64,000 bases of DNA, taken from positions 124,001 to 188,000 of the forward strand of contig CAZTFF010000001.1 in assembly GCA_964612485.1 (NCBI GenBank), written 5' to 3'. Below are positions 17,171 to 25,262 of the stretch, one piece after another. The translations under genes and the position numbers were made by a program. Source of the stretch: JAFGNV01 sp964612485 (GTDB lineage: Bacteria > Chloroflexota > Anaerolineae > 4572-78 > J111). Within the stretch, counting starts at the first letter, position 1. The number at the start of each line of letters is the position of its first letter. The notes beneath the pieces were generated by a model, which saw nothing but the letters and a program-made list of their open reading frames with translations, did no database searches and was not told the DNA's origin.

Positions 17171-18682
17171 TTACTCTACCCAATCAAATGTACGGGTTAC
17201 GGCTTTTTTCCATTGGGTGTATTGAATGGTTCGGGCGGCGTTGTCGGTGGACGGCTCCCAGGTGTGATCCACGCCCCAATTTTGGCGCATTTCGTCGGTG
17301 TTTTGCCAGAAGCCCACGGCCAGCCCGGCGGCGTAGGCCGCGCCCAGGGCGGTGGTTTCGGCTACTTGGGGCCGGATGACGGGTACGCCCAGCACATCGG
17401 CTTGAAATTGCATCAGCAGATCATTGTAAACCATGCCGCCATCTACTTTGAGCGCCTTGAGATCAACGCCGGAGTCGGCGTTCATGGCGTCCAGCACTTC
17501 GCGGGTCTGGTAGGCGGTGGCTTCAAGCACGGCGCGGGCCAGATGGCCTTTGTTGATGTAACGGGTCATCCCCACAATGGCGCCCCGGGCATCGCTGCGC
17601 CAGTAGGGGGCAAACAGGCCGGAGAAGGCAGGCACAAAATAGATGCCGCCATTGTTTTCTACCGTGCGGGCCAGGGGTTCTACCTCGGCGGCGTTCTCAA
17701 TTAACCCCAGATTATCGCGCAGCCACTGCACCAGCGCGCCGGTGATGGCAATAGAGCCTTCCAGGGCGTAAACGGTCGGTTGATCGCCAAATTTGTAACC
17801 CACGGTGGTCAACAGGCCGTGTTTTGAATCGACGATGTCGGGGCCGGTGTTGAGGATCATAAAACAGCCGGTGCCGTAGGTGTTTTTGGCCTCGCCCACG
17901 CTGAAGCAAGCCTGGCCCACGGTGGCCGCCTGCTGATCGCCCAGGATGCCGCAGACCGGAATTTTGCCGCCAAAGGGGCCATCGGGCAGGGTGGTGCCGT
18001 AAATGTCGGGGTCGCTGGAGGGACGAATTTCCGGCAGCATCGTGGCGGGGATGCCCATGGTGTTGATGATGTCGCTGTTCCACTGCGTGCCGTCCAGGTT
18101 CATCAGCATGGTGCGGGAGGCGTTGGTCACATCGGTGATGTGTGCGCCGCGATTGGGGCCACCGGTCAAATTCCAGACCAGCCAGGTATCCATATTGCCA
18201 AAGATGGCGTCGCCTTTTTCGGCGGCTTCGCGGAGGCCGTCAACATTATCCAGCAGCCATTTGACTTTGGGGCCGGAGAAGTAGGTGGCCAGCGGCAGGC
18301 CCACCGCCTCGCGGAAGCGGTCTTTGCCCTCGTTTTGGGCCAGGCGGTTGCAGATTTTGTCGGTGCGGGTATCTTGCCAGACAATGGCGTTGTGGTAGGG
18401 CCGGCCCGTGTTTTTATCCCACACCAGTGTAGTTTCGCGCTGGTTGGTGATGCCCACGGCCACAATATCATCCGCCGTGATCCCCACCTGCTGCATCGCG
18501 CCCCGGATAACGTCCTGGGTGCGGTCCCAGATTTCCAGCGCATCGTGTTCTACCCAACCGGGTTGGGGATAGATTTGCTCGTGTTCCAACTGGTGCGCGC
18601 CAACCGGCTCGCCGGCGTGGTTAAAGAGCATGCAACGGGTACTGGTGGTTCCTTGATCGATGGCAGCCACGTACTTTGTCAT
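17171..18682 (-). CDS. glpK: Glycerol kinase
   Basis: A 503-aa FGGY-family kinase that makes glycerol 3-phosphate from glycerol and ATP. Motifs: DQGTTSTRCMLF (residues 9-20), GITNQRETTLVWDKNTGRP, VWQDTRTD, GILGDQQAATVGQACF, GTGCFMILNTG, FVPAFSGLFAPYW and VDGGMVYNDLLMQFQAD. Length and order match typical GlpK. A strong AAAGGAGGG lies before the ATG. No glpF or glpD is next to it; plsY, which uses the product, is 2 kb away. The 22-bp gap to panE suggests cotranscription. Its 5' flank holds a MITE-like inverted repeat (18710-18813). Confidence 0.96.
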   Translation of the reverse strand: MTKYVAAIDQGTTSTRCMLFNHAGEPVGAHQLEHEQIYPQPGWVEHDALEIWDRTQDVIRGAMQQVGITADDIVAVGITNQRETTLVWDKNTGRPYHNAIVWQDTRTDKICNRLAQNEGKDRFREAVGLPLATYFSGPKVKWLLDNVDGLREAAEKGDAIFGNMDTWLVWNLTGGPNRGAHITDVTNASRTMLMNLDGTQWNSDIINTMGIPATMLPEIRPSSDPDIYGTTLPDGPFGGKIPVCGILGDQQAATVGQACFSVGEAKNTYGTGCFMILNTGPDIVDSKHGLLTTVGYKFGDQPTVYALEGSIAITGALVQWLRDNLGLIENAAEVEPLARTVENNGGIYFVPAFSGLFAPYWRSDARGAIVGMTRYINKGHLARAVLEATAYQTREVLDAMNADSGVDLKALKVDGGMVYNDLLMQFQADVLGVPVIRPQVAETTALGAAYAAGLAVGFWQNTDEMRQNWGVDHTWEPSTDNAARTIQYTQWKKAVTRTFDWVE

Positions 18683-18709
18683 AAGACCCTCCTTTGGATC
18701 ACCAAGTTA

Positions 18710-18813
18710 TTGTACCTTCTCAATAATCTGGGGCAGAGTTGGTTGAGCTTGTCGAAGACCGTTGGTTTCGACAAGCTCAAACCTCGTTCCCCCGAAATAT
18801 TGAGAAGATACAA
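18710..18813. repeat. MITE-like element with ~47-bp inverted arms
   Basis: The left arm (18710-18756) and right arm (18767-18813) are inverted copies. The outer part matches TTGTACCTTCTCAATA against TTGTATCTTCTCAATA, and the inner part is TTGAGCTTGTCGAA in both. The central loop is ten bases. It lies between glpK and the upstream cysteine-rich gene and can fold as a long hairpin. Confidence 0.8.
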
Positions 18814-18817
18814 GTTA

Positions 18818-19159
18818 TTATGGACTTTCGTCCAGATCAAAGATGGATGGTTTGTTTGAGGCGCAGTTCTGGCAGCCCAGGGCCGGGTCGGGCACGGCGC
18901 TGAAACATTCGCTGCACCAACCTTCAACCTCTACCTGCATTTTAAGGCCAAAAAATTTTTTTACCACTTTGCCGTCCAGTTTGAGCGTATCGGATTGGTT
19001 GGCGCGTAAAATGTCGGGAACCGGGCAGGTGTAGCATAACTGCGGTTTCCAGGGAGGCGAGTCGGGATTACGCTCGATCAAACGGCACGTCTGCACGTTG
19101 CGCCCGCGATGAAAGTCACCGTAATAATATTTACATTCTTTGCCTGCGGGAGTTTTCAT
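18818..19159 (-). CDS. Cysteine-rich small protein, unknown function
   Basis: A 113-aa protein with eight cysteines, most in CxxC pairs (LCYTCPVPD, GWCSECFSA, LGCQNCAS) plus ECKYYYGDF and VQTCRLIER near the N-terminus. Two zinc or iron-sulfur sites are possible. The second half contains a beta-rich stretch (KLDGKVVKKFFGLKMQVEVEG). No signal peptide. No Shine-Dalgarno sequence is visible before the ATG. I do not recognise the family. The last residues come close to the MITE-like repeat at 18813. Confidence 0.65.
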   Translation of the reverse strand: MKTPAGKECKYYYGDFHRGRNVQTCRLIERNPDSPPWKPQLCYTCPVPDILRANQSDTLKLDGKVVKKFFGLKMQVEVEGWCSECFSAVPDPALGCQNCASNKPSIFDLDESP

Positions 19160-19216
19160 AAATTACAATCACTGGAATAGCCAGAATTTGTTTTTATTGG
19201 GGGCGTTTGTTTCAGT

Positions 19217-19280
19217 GAGGTGATGAGTAACGAGTGATGAGTGACAAGTGTCTCACTGCTTACTCCTTACTCCTCACTAT
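19217..19280. repeat. Second inverted repeat of the GAGTGA family
   Basis: The left arm GTGATGAGTAACGAGTGATG and the right arm (reverse complement GTGAGGAGTAAGGAGTAAGC) share the iterated GAGTRA units of the element at 15731-15798. It lies downstream of efp. Confidence 0.6.
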
Positions 19281-19354
19281 TCGCACGCCCATTTCAATTT
19301 TACTCACTAATTCTAAAAATCGGGTTAAATCCTGTCAATTCTTATTGCCATAAG

Positions 19355-19912
19355 CTATACGCGGGTCAGATATTCGCTGGTGCGGGTATCTACGCGGATT
19401 ACATCCCCTTCGTTGACAAACAGCGGCACCTGGACTTCCAGGCCGGTGGTTAGTTTGGCCGGTTTGGTTGCGCCCTGGGCGGTATCGCCGGCAAAACCGG
19501 GTTCGGTTTCTACCACTTCCAGTTCCACGGTGATGGGGATTTCAATTTCAATCGGTTCGCCTTCGTAGGTGGAAATTTTGACGTTCATGTTTTCGGTCAG
19601 GAAGGGGATAATGTCCTCCACCACTTCTTTGTTGAAAGCGGGCTGCTCGTAGGTTTCGGTGTCCATAAAGTAGTACAATTCGCCATCGTTGTAGAGGTAT
19701 TGCGCTTCAGCGTGGTCCAACCGCACATCTTCAACGCGCTCGCCGCCGTTGAAGGTTTTTTCAAAAATAGCGCCGCTGCGCAGGTTGCGCACTTTTACGC
19801 GAATGGTGGCGCTGCCGCGCGCGGTTTTGTTGTGGGTGTAATCCAATACTTTGAATAATTCGTTGTTTTCGGTAAAGGTGGCGCCTTTACGTAAGGCATT
19901 TACATCTATCAT
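19355..19912 (-). CDS. efp: Translation elongation factor P
   Basis: A 185-aa EF-P, which relieves ribosome stalling at polyproline. Three beta-barrel domains are recognisable: an N-terminal KOW-like domain, the OB domain with DTETYEQPAFNK, and the C-terminal domain with TGLEVQVPLFVNEGDVIRVD. The tip of domain I, which reaches the peptidyl-transferase centre, reads NKTARGSA, placing Arg32 where the E. coli family has a modified Lys. Arg-type EF-Ps in proteobacteria are rhamnosylated by EarP; no such gene is visible here. GGAGG precedes the ATG. Several proteins in this window have Pro/Thr-rich tracts that could need EF-P. Confidence 0.95.
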   Translation of the reverse strand: MIDVNALRKGATFTENNELFKVLDYTHNKTARGSATIRVKVRNLRSGAIFEKTFNGGERVEDVRLDHAEAQYLYNDGELYYFMDTETYEQPAFNKEVVEDIIPFLTENMNVKISTYEGEPIEIEIPITVELEVVETEPGFAGDTAQGATKPAKLTTGLEVQVPLFVNEGDVIRVDTRTSEYLTRV

Positions 19913-19970
19913 TTTTTCTTTCCTCCAAAATTTATCAAAGAATAGCAGCTTTCTGCGTCATTAGCAGCCA

Positions 19971-20068
19971 AGACCTTTGAGGTTTCTGAAGTAACTTCTG
20001 CTGCAAAATCTTTTGTATCAACAAAGACGATTTTCGTACAAAAATCAACTTGTAAAGCTCAAAGGTCT
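19971..20068. repeat. Inverted repeat with 11-bp perfect arms
   Basis: AGACCTTTGAG (19971-19981) and its exact complement CTCAAAGGTCT (20058-20068) flank about 76 bases in the gap between dinG and efp. The middle can pair partly. No gene or promoter was recognised inside. Confidence 0.5.
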
Positions 20069-20122
20069 GAATTTTGTTCCCAAGTCGAAACGTTCAATAT
20101 CATAGACGGGATTTTTTGAACG

Positions 20123-22975
20123 TCAAATTCCTCCATAATCAATCCACTGTTCGGCCAGATCGGGCAGGTCTTTCAGCACGCCCTGGCGGCGGGTGACACC
20201 GGGCAGGGAATCCAGGAAAGCGTGGCCGTAGCTTTTGCTGATGACGCGCCGGTCGAAAATGGCGACCACGCCCCGGTCGTTTTTGGTACGGATCAGGCGG
20301 CCAAAGCCTTGCCGGAACATCAAAATGGCTTCAGGAATGGCGTATTGGTGAAACGCATCGTCAAATGTTTCCGAGCGGGCGGCCACAATCGGGTCGTTGG
20401 GCACGGCAAAGGGCAGGCGGGCAATCACCACGCAACTGAGGGCCGGGCCGGGAATATCAACGCCTTCCCAAAAAGAACGGGTACCCAGCAGAACCCCTTG
20501 CTCCGAAGTTTTAAAGTTTTCCAGCAGTTGGCGGCGTCCGGTGCCGTCGCCCTGTTGGTGAACCACAATGTCGGCTTCGGCCAGCGGCCCTCGGATGGCT
20601 TTGGCCGTGTTCCACAATTGGCTGTAGGCGGTAAAGAGCACCAGCGTGCGGCCCTTGAGTTTTAACACCAGATCGAGCAGGCCGGCTTCAAATGCTTTTT
20701 GATAGCCCGGCGTGTTACACTCCGGGATGTCGGTGGGCACGTAGACCAGGGTGTTGTTTTCGTAGTCAAACGGCGAGCCAACGGCCGCTTCATCGGCCTC
20801 CCACAGGTGCAGGCGTTCCTGAAAATAGTCAAAAGAATTATTGGTTTGCAACGTGGCCGAGGTAAAGATAACTGATTCTTTCGGCTTGAGCAAGTGTTCG
20901 TGGACCAAACTACCCACGTGCAGGGGCGCATTGTGCAGCGAGATGAGATTTTTTTTGAGTTCCTGTTCAATCCACAAAATGCGGTCCCGGCTGGGATTGG
21001 CTAAAATAATGTGGATGTTGGCCCGTATCTCATCTAGCTGGCCGCGATAGTAGTTGAGGGTGGACAGCAGTTCTTCCCAGTTGGGCACATCGTACCCTTC
21101 CAGTTCGGTGAGCATGGTGTAGAGAATGCCCAGCGCTTTAGAAACATCGGCCAGCGATTCATGAGTGATTTCCCAAATCAGTTCCACATCAGACCAGGCC
21201 GGATGGGAGCGGGTATCGTCTGTGAGCCGAATTTTCAGGTTGTAGGTGCTGCGGCGGGAGAAATCGGCCATAAAATCGCCCAGCGCGGCAAACAATTTGC
21301 GGGTCGATTTCACCACGGCGTCAATCGCTTCGTGGCTTTTTTGCACAATTTCGTTGACATCACCCTTGACACTGTTGGGCACCGCCGAGGCGCAGCGCCG
21401 GGCCACTTCGTTGACAAACCCCACCCGCTGGGCGCGTCCCCGGAGCGGCACGCTGAGATCGCGCAGCAACTGCTCGATGGTTTTTTGGCTGGCGTTGAAG
21501 CTGAGCTGGTTGGTCATGTTATCTTCCAGGTGGTGCGCTTCGTCAATAATAAGGTGTTTGTATTCGGGAATCACCCGGCTGTCCACGGCAATGTCGGCCA
21601 GCAGCAGGGCGTGATTGATGATGATGAGATGGGCCGATTCGGCCTGGCGGCGGGCGCGGGCGTAAAAACAGGTGTCGGGCGTACAGGCGCGGGGATCGCA
21701 CAGGTTGCCGTCGGACGCCACCTGGCTCCACAGCGCTTGTTCGCTGTAATCGGGCATAAACAGCTCTTCCCGGTCGCCGGTGGTGGTGCTGGGCAGCCAG
21801 ACCAATAGTTTGGCCAGCAAGCGGGATTCTTTGGGCCTGAGATTTTCTTTGACGCGGAACAGTTGCAGCCGGTTGGGGCAGAGATAGTTGCTGCGGCCTT
21901 TGAGGGCCACGGCTTTGAAATCAAACGGCAAAAGTTTTTTCAGCGTGGGAATATCTTGGTTGAGCAGTTGGTCTTGCAGGTTGATGGTGTTGGTGGAGAT
22001 GACCACGCGCTGATTGTTTTGTACCGCCCAGTAAATGGCCGGGATGAGGTAGGCAATCGATTTACCGGTGCCGGTGCCGGCTTCTACCATCAGATGGGCC
22101 GATTCATTGAACGCGCCGCCCACGCTGGCCAGCATATCCACCTGTTGGGGCCGGTATTCAAAGCCCTTGAAGCTTTTGTCAAACAGCCCCTTGTATTCCA
22201 ACATTTTGCACAGGTTGATCACATCCAGCGGCTCGGTTTCTGGTTTGGGTTTTAGGGGCGGGTCGAAGGTATAATCCGCGTTCTGGATCAGGGCGTGGCC
22301 GCCGTCAACGCCGGCATCGTCCATCATGCCTTTGGCGGCCAGTTGCTGGCCCAATGTGCCGGCGGGTACGCTGATACGCCGCTCGCGGCTGAGGTCTTTA
22401 AACACAATCGCCAGCGGCCAATCACTTTTGCCGGCGATGCGGGCCACTTCGTCGATGATGCGCCCGTCGAGGCGGCGAGCCTGATCCAGCAGGGCGTTAA
22501 AAAGGCGGCGGGTGGCCTGGGAGTCATCCAGCGCGCGGTGGGCTTGATCTTCGGGCGGCAGATTGACATCAAGATAATCCAGCAAATGGGTCAGGCTGTA
22601 GCGCCCGGCGTAGGGGAGCAAAATGCTGGCCAGTTCAAACGTATCAATACCGATATTGTTCTGGAACAGGCCATGCTTGCGGAAAAAGGACAGGTCAAAA
22701 CTTACATTGTGAGCCAGCACCGGGTTATCGCCCACAAAACGGTTGATTTGCGGCAATACATCGGTCAGTTGGGGCGCGCCGTCAATGTCTTCGGGTGTAA
22801 TGCCGGTGAGTTGTTGAATTTTGTAAGGGATGGGGCGGTTGGGATTGATCAAACTGTTGAAGGTATCGAAAACACGGTTTCCTTTGAAACGAACCGCGCC
22901 TATTTCTAAAATTGCGTCTCGTTCCGCATCCAGTCCGGTGGTCTCAATATCCAGCGATACATATACTCTGGCCAA
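20123..22975 (-). CDS. dinG: DinG-family helicase with N-terminal DEDDh exonuclease domain
   Basis: A 950-aa protein. Residues ~1-170 form a DnaQ-like 3'-5' exonuclease: SLDIETTGLDAERDAILEIG, NPVLAHNVSFDLSFFRKHG and HRALDDSQATRRLF supply the acidic residues and the His. The rest is an XPD/DinG-type superfamily 2 helicase: Walker A EAGTGTGKSIAYL, DEAH box LIIDEAHHLED, and motif VI QGFGRLIRTKNDRG. Four cysteines (NYLCPNRL, GNLCDPRACTPDTC) fit an iron-sulfur cluster. This exonuclease fusion is known from Firmicutes DinG. Translation probably starts at TTG 22975. Expected role: DNA repair or removal of R-loops. Confidence 0.92.
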   Translation of the reverse strand: MARVYVSLDIETTGLDAERDAILEIGAVRFKGNRVFDTFNSLINPNRPIPYKIQQLTGITPEDIDGAPQLTDVLPQINRFVGDNPVLAHNVSFDLSFFRKHGLFQNNIGIDTFELASILLPYAGRYSLTHLLDYLDVNLPPEDQAHRALDDSQATRRLFNALLDQARRLDGRIIDEVARIAGKSDWPLAIVFKDLSRERRISVPAGTLGQQLAAKGMMDDAGVDGGHALIQNADYTFDPPLKPKPETEPLDVINLCKMLEYKGLFDKSFKGFEYRPQQVDMLASVGGAFNESAHLMVEAGTGTGKSIAYLIPAIYWAVQNNQRVVISTNTINLQDQLLNQDIPTLKKLLPFDFKAVALKGRSNYLCPNRLQLFRVKENLRPKESRLLAKLLVWLPSTTTGDREELFMPDYSEQALWSQVASDGNLCDPRACTPDTCFYARARRQAESAHLIIINHALLLADIAVDSRVIPEYKHLIIDEAHHLEDNMTNQLSFNASQKTIEQLLRDLSVPLRGRAQRVGFVNEVARRCASAVPNSVKGDVNEIVQKSHEAIDAVVKSTRKLFAALGDFMADFSRRSTYNLKIRLTDDTRSHPAWSDVELIWEITHESLADVSKALGILYTMLTELEGYDVPNWEELLSTLNYYRGQLDEIRANIHIILANPSRDRILWIEQELKKNLISLHNAPLHVGSLVHEHLLKPKESVIFTSATLQTNNSFDYFQERLHLWEADEAAVGSPFDYENNTLVYVPTDIPECNTPGYQKAFEAGLLDLVLKLKGRTLVLFTAYSQLWNTAKAIRGPLAEADIVVHQQGDGTGRRQLLENFKTSEQGVLLGTRSFWEGVDIPGPALSCVVIARLPFAVPNDPIVAARSETFDDAFHQYAIPEAILMFRQGFGRLIRTKNDRGVVAIFDRRVISKSYGHAFLDSLPGVTRRQGVLKDLPDLAEQWIDYGGI

Positions 22976-23178
22976 AACATTGCAGCTTTCTAGTCAAGAT
23001 ACGCCGTGAATTTGGAACGATACTGACCAAAATTGCTCTCCAGGATCAATTGGGTGATGACCCTGGCGGCGGTACCTTGCGGGAGGGTATTTTTTGAGAT
23101 TGATGGATAAAGGTATATTATACAGATGTTTGAAGGATTGGGCGAATAGGTAGTTAAGACGTGTTACCAAAAGTCCCA

Positions 23179-23207
23179 TTGACGCTTTAAAACTCCTGTG
23201 TTAAGAT
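23179..23207 (+). promoter_or_regulatory. Sigma70-type promoter of the cyclic-nucleotide-binding gene
   Basis: TTGACG (23179-23184), a 17-bp spacer, and TAAGAT (23202-23207) with an extended TGT in front. Transcription would start near 23214, 46 bases before the ATG. Confidence 0.75.
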
Positions 23208-23259
23208 TTTTTTAGGCTCAATTTATAAAACAAAATAATTTTCAAGGAGGACTCGGCGG

Positions 23260-23736
23260 ATGACCAATATTTATGTGTTGGAACAGGTTGATATTTTTGA
23301 AGGGCTAACTCCTGATAAATTGAAACTGGTTGATAAAATCTGTGAAGAAAAAACCTACAATCAGGACGATGTTATTTTTGAAGAGAATGAACTCAGCAAA
23401 GAGTTTTACATTATTATGGAGGGGCAGGTAGAAATTCAGGTGGACCCGGATACGATTGGCGACGGCAAAACCGACGCTTATCAGCCCAGCACTATTGCCA
23501 CCCTGCGGCGCGGGCAGTCGTTTGGCGAGGTGGCCATTGTGGACCCCGGCGTGCGTTCCGCCTCGGCCAAGTGCGGCTCTGAGAAATGTAAATTGCTGGT
23601 GATTGATCGGGCGGCGTTTATTGAATTATTGGAAGATGATTTCCAAATGGGTTACACGGTGATGCGTAACTTTGCCGCCGACCTGGCCCTTAAAATTCGC
23701 CAGACCAACCTGCTGGTTCGACAATCGTTAATGTAA
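23260..23736 (+). CDS. Cyclic nucleotide-binding domain protein (CNBD only)
   Basis: A 158-aa single-domain protein with the cNMP-binding fold: VDIFEGLTPDKLKLVDKIC, EENELSKEFYIIMEGQVEI, then the phosphate-binding cassette GQSFGEVAIVDPGVRSASA with Glu and Arg in place, and a C-terminal helix. No DNA-binding helix-turn-helix or enzyme domain follows, so it is not a complete Crp-type regulator; it likely acts on a partner protein. AAGGAGG precedes the ATG, and the promoter is strong, so high expression is likely. The nucleotide bound cannot be told from sequence. Confidence 0.88.
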   Translation: MTNIYVLEQVDIFEGLTPDKLKLVDKICEEKTYNQDDVIFEENELSKEFYIIMEGQVEIQVDPDTIGDGKTDAYQPSTIATLRRGQSFGEVAIVDPGVRSASAKCGSEKCKLLVIDRAAFIELLEDDFQMGYTVMRNFAADLALKIRQTNLLVRQSLM

Positions 23737-23910
23737 ATTAAACCTTCAGGGGCAGATGAGAGAGTGGCGATTAGGGCTTGATTCTGTCGAATTCCGTGAT
23801 TTGGACAAACAAGATACTCGTAGATCATATTTTTAACGTGACGACTTTCTGAAGATACGTCATGCTACAAGCGTGACCTACCGTTATAACTACAGAAATA
23901 TTAAAACCAG

Positions 23911-23940
23911 AAATCTCCACCACCTGTGGGGATTTTTTTT
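23911..23940 (+). terminator. Rho-independent terminator
   Basis: AAATCTCCAC (23911-23920), a five-base loop and GTGGGGATTT (23926-23935) pair with one G-T, followed by a run of T's. It would end transcripts of the cyclic-nucleotide-binding gene; its T-run abuts the next promoter. Confidence 0.8.
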
Positions 23941-23965
23941 GACTCTCAAGAAATCGTGTTACAAT
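23939..23965 (+). promoter_or_regulatory. Promoter overlapping the preceding terminator
   Basis: TTGACT (23939-23944), a 15-bp spacer and extended -10 TGTTACAAT (hexamer 23960-23965). The T-run of the terminator supplies the first bases of the -35. Because the ATG at 23964 lies within the -10, translation must start later, at 23982. Confidence 0.6.
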
Positions 23966-23981
23966 GCAGCCAGGTGAAGCC

Positions 23982-25019
23982 ATGCGAAATCTGGGTTGCC
24001 TCATTTTAGCCATACTTTTATCGCCCATTGTTCTTATCCTCATTGGCCCGCTGCTGGTGGTGGCGGCGGTTCGTGGCCGCCAGCCGGTAGGCGCGATCAT
24101 GCTCAATACCGCGCAGTACGGGCCGGCGGGGCGCTTGGGCGCTTTGATGCTGGGCCTGGGGCTGTGGCTGTTGGTCTGGGGCGGCCTGATTTGGGTGGTG
24201 TCCAATGGCCTGCTGCCGAATTCCCCCCCGGCGGTTGAGACAACGCCGGCGATAGCCTCGCCGTTCCCGGTTGAACAGCCAGCGGTTGCCGCTACCGAGT
24301 CTGATCCTGCGCCAACCTCGCCGCCCGATATTGTTTCCGCTCCCACCTCAACCCAGACAGCCGGGCCAACGCCAACGGCCACCCCTGCCGCGCCAACAGC
24401 CACCCCCACGGTGCTGGTAGTACTCGATTTATCCACACCGGTCACTTCCACTTCCACATTAACGCCCACCATCATCACACCCACTGAAACTCCGGTGCCC
24501 ACGGTCATTGTGATCGATACGCCCGTTATTACGGCGGTGCAATCGGATACCCTGGTTATCAACTCCCCAACTTCAACCCTGTCGATCACAGACACCCAGA
24601 CGGTGATCAATACTGTGGAAGAAGCCAACGTATTGCTGCGCGAAATCTCTCCCATTGCCACCGAAGACAACCTGGCAAGGCTGGCCGGCGCGTGGCAGGG
24701 CCGCGCCCTGGAAAAAGCGCAGAATTTTGCCGCCGAACTTTACAGCCGCTACGCCAAACCCTTTGACGTTGAATTTAAATACCTGGCCGTGCCATCCATT
24801 AAGCGCGTCACGCCTGATGAGGTCACAGTGGTGAGCCGGGAGGTATGGACGTACGGTGGACTCAGCGAGATCAATCAGGAATCGTTTGAATTTACCTATG
24901 TGTTGTCCCGGAAAAATGAAGGCTGGGCGATTACTTACTATAGTTATCTCAATTTACCCCAGGCCGCTGGCACCCCTGCGGAAACGGTTATCCCGACCGG
25001 AACAGCACCATCCCCATAG
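23982..25019 (+). CDS. Membrane-anchored Pro/Thr-rich protein with C-terminal NTF2-like domain
   Basis: A 345-aa protein: two membrane segments at residues ~3-25 and ~50-75, a ~150-residue Pro/Thr/Ser-rich linker (repeats like TPTATP, TPTIITPTETPVPT) and a C-terminal globular domain of ~115 residues (ANVLLREISPIATEDNLARL... EFTYVLSRKNEGWAITYYSY). The last domain resembles the extracellular NTF2-like IMS domains of ARC6-type proteins; this is a guess from the pattern of helices and the ending. The linker resembles glycosylated cell-surface stalks. The start at 23982 is chosen because the upstream ATG lies inside the promoter -10. GGTG precedes it. Confidence 0.65.
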   Translation: MRNLGCLILAILLSPIVLILIGPLLVVAAVRGRQPVGAIMLNTAQYGPAGRLGALMLGLGLWLLVWGGLIWVVSNGLLPNSPPAVETTPAIASPFPVEQPAVAATESDPAPTSPPDIVSAPTSTQTAGPTPTATPAAPTATPTVLVVLDLSTPVTSTSTLTPTIITPTETPVPTVIVIDTPVITAVQSDTLVINSPTSTLSITDTQTVINTVEEANVLLREISPIATEDNLARLAGAWQGRALEKAQNFAAELYSRYAKPFDVEFKYLAVPSIKRVTPDEVTVVSREVWTYGGLSEINQESFEFTYVLSRKNEGWAITYYSYLNLPQAAGTPAETVIPTGTAPSP

Positions 25020-25075
25020 TTCCCCTCAAAACCGAACACGGTTATACCGCATGTTGAAAAGCCGGAGGCGTATCG

Positions 25076-25093
25076 AAGCGTGATGACGCTTCT
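25076..25093 (+). terminator. Possible terminator hairpin
   Basis: GAAGCGT, the tetraloop GATG and ACGCTTC form a 7-bp hairpin after the preceding gene. There is no T-run, so intrinsic termination is doubtful. Confidence 0.35.
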
Positions 25094-25129
25094 GAGGCTG
25101 CAACCATACCTGGAATTTTGGCGGCGCTA

Positions 25130-25158
25130 TTGTCAAGAGCTTTCGGTGATGTTATAAT
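25130..25158 (+). promoter_or_regulatory. Near-consensus sigma70 promoter of the BMP-family gene
   Basis: TTGTCA (25130-25135), a 17-bp spacer and a perfect TATAAT (25153-25158) with an extended TGT. Start predicted near 25165, giving a ~98-base leader. The leader holds a 7-bp hairpin (GCCCTTG/CAAGGGC, 25171-25193). Confidence 0.85.
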
Positions 25159-25262
25159 GAAAGAGAAATGGCCCTTGAAACATCTCCAAGGGCGAAACCC
25201 ATTCTTTACAAAATTCATACACACCTTCACCCAAACGTTGATCAAATCAAAGGGGATAAACG

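Noticed and set aside
23041..23100. T-box-like sequence (GGCGGTACC followed by a G-rich stretch and T-run) upstream of the cyclic-nucleotide-binding gene
   Set aside because: The core TGGTACCGCG is not matched, the stem with the T-run is only five bp, and a clear promoter lies downstream of it at 23179, so it would not be in that gene's mRNA.
24136..24600. Direct Pro/Thr codon repeats as a DNA repeat element
   Set aside because: They are explained by the coding of the Pro/Thr-rich linker; units are irregular.
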